DNA of 56,589 nucleotides, taken from NCBI RefSeq assembly GCF_016428645.1, contig NZ_JAELXW010000024.1, forward strand, positions 1 through 56,589, given 5' to 3'. The notes below the pieces were generated by a model. The model worked only from the letters and a program-made list of their open reading frames with translations, was not told the DNA's origin and made no database searches. Each line of letters begins with the position of its first letter. Position 1 is the first letter of the stretch. The translations under genes and the position numbers were made by a program. The DNA comes from Glycomyces salinus. GTDB taxonomy: Bacteria > Actinomycetota > Actinomycetes > Mycobacteriales > Micromonosporaceae. Positions 53,759-56,589 of the stretch are shown piece by piece.

Positions 53759-55765
53759 CTATTCGGCGGCGGAGGGGCCCTCATTGGTTCGGGATTCGAC
53801 TACCTCGACCACGTGGGCCAGGGCCTCCTCCAACGGGACTCCGTTGCGCTGGGAGCCGTCTCGGTAGCGGAAGCTGACCGTTCCGGCGTTCTGGTCGTCG
53901 TCGCCGACGATCACCATGAACGGGACCTTCTGCTGCTGGGCGTTGCGGATCTTCTTCTGCATCCGGTCGTCGGAGTGGTCGACCTCGGCGCGGACGCCCC
54001 GCCCGCGGAGCTTGGCGAAGAAGCCCTCCAGGTAGTCCGCGTTCTCCTCCCGGACCGGGATGCCCGTCGCCTGCACCGGCGACAGCCAGGCCGGGAAGGC
54101 CCCGCCGTAGTGCTCGGTCAGGACGCCGAAGAACCGCTCGATCGAACCGAACAGGGCCCGGTGGATCATGACCGGACGCTGCCGGGAGCCGTCGGCCGCG
54201 GCGTACTCGAGCTTGAACAGCTCGGGCTCGAAGAAGTCGACCTGGATGGTCGACAGCTGCCAGGTGCGGCCCAGCGCGTCCTTGGCCTGGACGGAGATCT
54301 TGGGGCCGTAGAAGGCCGCCCCGCCCGGGTCGTCGACCAGGTCCAGGCCCGAGGCCGCCGCCACGTCCGCGAGGATCTGGGTGGCCTCCTCCCAGGTCTC
54401 GTCGTCGCCGACGTACTTCTCGGGGTCCTTGGTCGACAGTTCCAGGTAGAAGTCGTTGAGGCCGTAGTCGCGCAGCAGGTCCAGGACGAACTTCAGCAGC
54501 CGGGTGAGCTCCTCGCTCATCTGGTCCTTGGTGGTGTAGATGTGCGCGTCGTCCTGGGCGAAGCCGCGGGCGCGGGTCAGGCCGTGCACCACCCCGGACT
54601 TCTCGTACCGGTAGACCGACCCGAACTCGAACAGCCGCAGCGGCAGCTCCCGGTAGGAGCGGCCGCGCGAGTCGAAGATCAGGTTGTGCATCGGGCAGTT
54701 CATCGGCTTGAGGTAGTACTCGGCGCCCTCCAGCTCCATGGGCGGGAACATGCCTTCGGCGTACCACTCCAGGTGCTTGGAGGTCTCGAACAGCTGCCGC
54801 TTGGTGATGTGCGGGGTGTTGACGAACGAGTAGCCCGCCTCCACGTGCTTCTGCCTCGAGTAGTCCTCCATGATCATGCGGATGATCCCGCCCTTGGGGT
54901 GGAACACCGGCAGCCCCGAGCCCAGCTCCTCGGGGAAGCTGAACAGGTCGAGCTGGCTGCCGAGCTTGCGGTGGTCGCGCTTCTCGGCCTCGGCCAGGCG
55001 CTCCAGGTACTCCTTCTGCTCGGCCTTGGTGGGCCAGGCGGTGCCGTAGACGCGCTGGAGCTGCGGGTTCTTCTCCGAGCCCATCCAGTACGCGGCGGCC
55101 GAGCGCATGATCTTGACCGCCCCGATGAGCTTGGTCGAGGGCAGGTGCGGGCCCCGGCACAGGTCGGACCAGACCCGCTCGCCGTTGCGGTCGAGGTTGT
55201 CGTAGGCGGTCAGCTCGCCGCCGCCGACCTCCATGACCTCGGCGGCGTCGGTGCCCTCGCCCTTGGTCTCGATCAGCTCCAGCTTGTAGGGCTCGTGCGC
55301 GAGCTCGGCGCGGGCCTGCTCGAGCGAGTCGTACCTGCGGCGCTCGAAGCGCTGGCCCTGCTTGATGATCTGAAGCATGCGCTTCTCGATCTGCTTGAGG
55401 TCGTCGGGGGTGAACGGGTCGTCGACGTCGAAGTCGTAGTAGAAGCCGTCGGTGATCGGCGGGCCGATCCCGAGCTTGGCCTCGCGCAGCTCCTGCACGG
55501 CCTGGGCCATGACGTGGGCCGCCGAGTGGCGCAGCACGTTCAGCCCGTCCGGGCTGCCGAGCGGGACCGGTTCGACCTTGGTGTCGGCCGGCGGGGCCCA
55601 GGAGAGGTCGCGGAGCTGCCCCTCGGGGTCGCGCACGACGACGACCGCGTCGGGCCCGGCGGTGGGCAGGCCGGCTTCGGCGACGGCATCGGCGCACGTA
55701 GTGCCAGCCGTCACCCAGAGCGGTTCGACGACGGCTGGACTGGTGTTGGGCGCTGCGGATGCCAC
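53759..55765 (-). CDS. thrS: Threonyl-tRNA synthetase
   Basis: 668 residues from GTG 55765, with GAGGGAGAA just upstream; the frame runs open to 55939 without homology. A divergent TGS-like N-terminus is followed by the editing domain ([18 protein letters not shown]), then class II motif 2 ([26 protein letters not shown]) and the zinc site (CPMH), and the C-terminal anticodon domain. It charges tRNA-Thr. No T-box is visible in the short leader. Confidence 0.96.
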   Translation of the reverse strand: MASAAPNTSPAVVEPLWVTAGTTCADAVAEAGLPTAGPDAVVVVRDPEGQLRDLSWAPPADTKVEPVPLGSPDGLNVLRHSAAHVMAQAVQELREAKLGIGPPITDGFYYDFDVDDPFTPDDLKQIEKRMLQIIKQGQRFERRRYDSLEQARAELAHEPYKLELIETKGEGTDAAEVMEVGGGELTAYDNLDRNGERVWSDLCRGPHLPSTKLIGAVKIMRSAAAYWMGSEKNPQLQRVYGTAWPTKAEQKEYLERLAEAEKRDHRKLGSQLDLFSFPEELGSGLPVFHPKGGIIRMIMEDYSRQKHVEAGYSFVNTPHITKRQLFETSKHLEWYAEGMFPPMELEGAEYYLKPMNCPMHNLIFDSRGRSYRELPLRLFEFGSVYRYEKSGVVHGLTRARGFAQDDAHIYTTKDQMSEELTRLLKFVLDLLRDYGLNDFYLELSTKDPEKYVGDDETWEEATQILADVAAASGLDLVDDPGGAAFYGPKISVQAKDALGRTWQLSTIQVDFFEPELFKLEYAAADGSRQRPVMIHRALFGSIERFFGVLTEHYGGAFPAWLSPVQATGIPVREENADYLEGFFAKLRGRGVRAEVDHSDDRMQKKIRNAQQQKVPFMVIVGDDDQNAGTVSFRYRDGSQRNGVPLEEALAHVVEVVESRTNEGPSAAE

Positions 55766-55888
55766 GGTTCTCCCTCGATCTGATTGCGGCCGGATCTGCC
55801 CGGCGCTCGACATTCGGGTCAATGGTAGTCGCCGGTCCGGGCCGCCCTCCAACGCGTTACGCGCCCCGAAGTTCCCGCGCTCGCGGAC

Positions 55889-55920
55889 TTGACCTTGGAC
55901 CCGGCTCCAAGGTTTAGGTT
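55889..55920 (+). promoter_or_regulatory. MerR-type promoter and operator
   Basis: TTGACC (55889-55894) and TAGGTT (55915-55920) are 20 bases apart, too far for normal sigma70 use. Inside the spacer is a perfect dyad ACCTTGGA-N6-TCCAAGGT (55892-55913). Long spacer plus centred dyad is the layout of MerR-activated promoters. The start codon follows the -10 by 6 bases. Confidence 0.85.
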
Positions 55921-55926
55921 CGATGT

Positions 55927-56373
55927 ATGACCACCGCAACCGCGAAATTGACCGTCGGGAAGGTCGCCGAGTCCGTGGGCGTCTCGGCCGACACGATCCG
56001 GTACTGGGAGCGCGAGGGACTGTTCCCGCCTCCCGAGCGCAGCCCGGCCGGGTACCGCCGCTACGAGGCCGACGCGGTCGACCGGGGCCGGTTCATCCGC
56101 ACCTGCCAGCGCGCCGGCCTGCGATTGAGCGACATCGCCGATCTGCTGGCCGTGCGGGACACCGGGACGTGCCCGTGCGAGCCGGCCGGGGAGCACCTGG
56201 AGCGGCGCATCGGCGAGGTCGCCGCCGAGATCGCGCGACTGGAGGGGCTGCGGAGCCAGTTGACCTCGATGTTGACGGCGGTCCAGACGGCCCAGGGCGG
56301 CGGCGAGTGCGACGAGCCGCTGCCGGACTACTGGTGTCCGCCCGAGGAGTGCGCGGAAGGAGGTGCCCGATGA
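55927..56373 (+). CDS. MerR family metal-responsive regulator
   Basis: 148 residues. The winged helix [49 protein letters not shown] is standard MerR. A dimer helix (about 86-120) follows. Cys60, Cys82, Cys84, Cys128, Cys137 and Cys142 are available for metal; the spacing of 82, 128 and 137 is close to the Cys82/117/126 set of mercury MerR, and the C-terminal WCPPEEC adds more. Zn, Cd, Pb, Hg or Co are possible. It should control its own promoter and the tiny Cys peptide that overlaps its stop. Confidence 0.9.
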   Translation: MTTATAKLTVGKVAESVGVSADTIRYWEREGLFPPPERSPAGYRRYEADAVDRGRFIRTCQRAGLRLSDIADLLAVRDTGTCPCEPAGEHLERRIGEVAAEIARLEGLRSQLTSMLTAVQTAQGGGECDEPLPDYWCPPEECAEGGAR

Positions 56374-56426
56374 GCGACGACTGCTGTGAAGACCCCGGCT
56401 GCTGCGGCTCCGGCTGCTGCGATTAG
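56370..56426 (+). CDS. 18-residue Cys-rich peptide (metallothionein-like)
   Basis: The ATG overlaps the merR TGA (ATGA), and AAGGAGGT lies 6 bases upstream inside merR, a near-perfect ribosome site. The product [18 protein letters not shown] has six Cys in three adjacent pairs (CC-x4-CC-x3-CC), five acidic residues and no basic residue. Co-transcription with a metal regulator suggests metal binding, as buffer, sensor or chaperone. It is too short for usual gene calling. Family membership is unknown to me. Confidence 0.75.
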   Translation: MSDDCCEDPGCCGSGCCD

Positions 56427-56440
56427 GACCTATGTCGGTC

Positions 56441-56478
56441 CGGCCGGGGGCCGCCGATGGATCGGCGGCCCCCGGCCG
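56441..56478. terminator. Terminator hairpin after the merR unit
   Basis: A perfect inverted repeat of 18 bp (56441-56458 with 56461-56478) around two bases, in practice a loop of four to six. It lies between the merR/peptide unit and a convergent gene. No U-run follows. Confidence 0.8.
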
Positions 56479-56490
56479 TGCCTCACGAGG

Positions 56491-56589
56491 TCAGCCGCCG
56501 GTTCCCAGCGGGGAGGGCAGGACGCGCACCGGCTCGCCGACGAGCGACCCGATGATCCACTCACCTTCGTGGGGAACGACGTTCGTGGC
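56491..56589 (-). CDS. C-terminal end of a convergent protein (partial)
   Basis: The last 32 codons on the minus strand end in TGA at 56491-56493. The piece reads from ATNVVPHEGEW through GEPVRVLPSPLGTGG. It is too short to name. The gene begins outside the window. Confidence 0.5.
   Translation of the reverse strand, partial: ATNVVPHEGEWIIGSLVGEPVRVLPSPLGTGG

Overview
This is about 56.6 kb of high-GC DNA, roughly 70 percent by eye, from an actinobacterium. The evidence is the phosphatidylinositol-mannoside set (pgsA, patA, pimA), the shared order thrS / HIT / pgsA / patA / pimA / pdxS / pdxT / yebC / ruvCAB / yajC / secDF / relA / ppi / hisS, the frequent GTG and TTG starts, a Streptomyces-type subtilisin inhibitor, and many apparently leaderless genes. 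I suspect a filamentous actinomycete outside Streptomyces, such as the Glycomyces/Stackebrandtia lineage, but the sequence alone does not prove it.

Layout. 1-6.5 kb is accessory metabolism: a kinase-fold relic, GH43 xylosidase, GNAT, sulfotransferase, and an O-acyltransferase with an SGNH domain. 6.5-15 kb holds pyk-tesB and glutamate synthase gltB-gltD. 15.3-17.2 kb has two Pro-rich membrane-anchored secreted proteins. 17.2-22.9 kb is a five-gene duplicated module of two ECF41-type sigma factors and three FAD oxidoreductases, with the same promoter element before every oxidoreductase. 22.9-28.8 kb is hisS, an MBL hydrolase, two membrane proteins (one a cyclophilin) and rel. 28.8-31.8 kb is an accessory island holding decayed IS21 and IS3 pieces, a two-repeat type I-E CRISPR remnant, a small secreted protein and an FAD monooxygenase. 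It sits where many relatives carry apt. 31.9-37.8 kb is secDF-yajC and ruvBAC. 38-42.5 kb is an MFS exporter, a phosphoribosyltransferase, an ATPase-LuxR regulator, and DoxX with a Tat lipoprotein dioxygenase. 42.6-46.9 kb is yebC, pdxT and pdxS, with two membrane proteins, a small conserved protein and a protease inhibitor between the pdx genes. 47-51.4 kb is PIM and phospholipid synthesis. 51.5-53.7 kb is a cation/proton antiporter and a VapBC module. The window ends with thrS, a MerR regulator under a textbook MerR promoter, and the start of a convergent gene.

The most notable items are an 18-residue peptide with three Cys-Cys pairs that overlaps the merR stop codon and has a perfect Shine-Dalgarno; the ECF41/oxidoreductase module, in which the second sigma factor and second oxidoreductase have lost family-defining motifs; and the CRISPR/IS island. 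Eight genes share the same leaderless promoter geometry: a TANNNT-like -10 box six to eight bases before the start codon.
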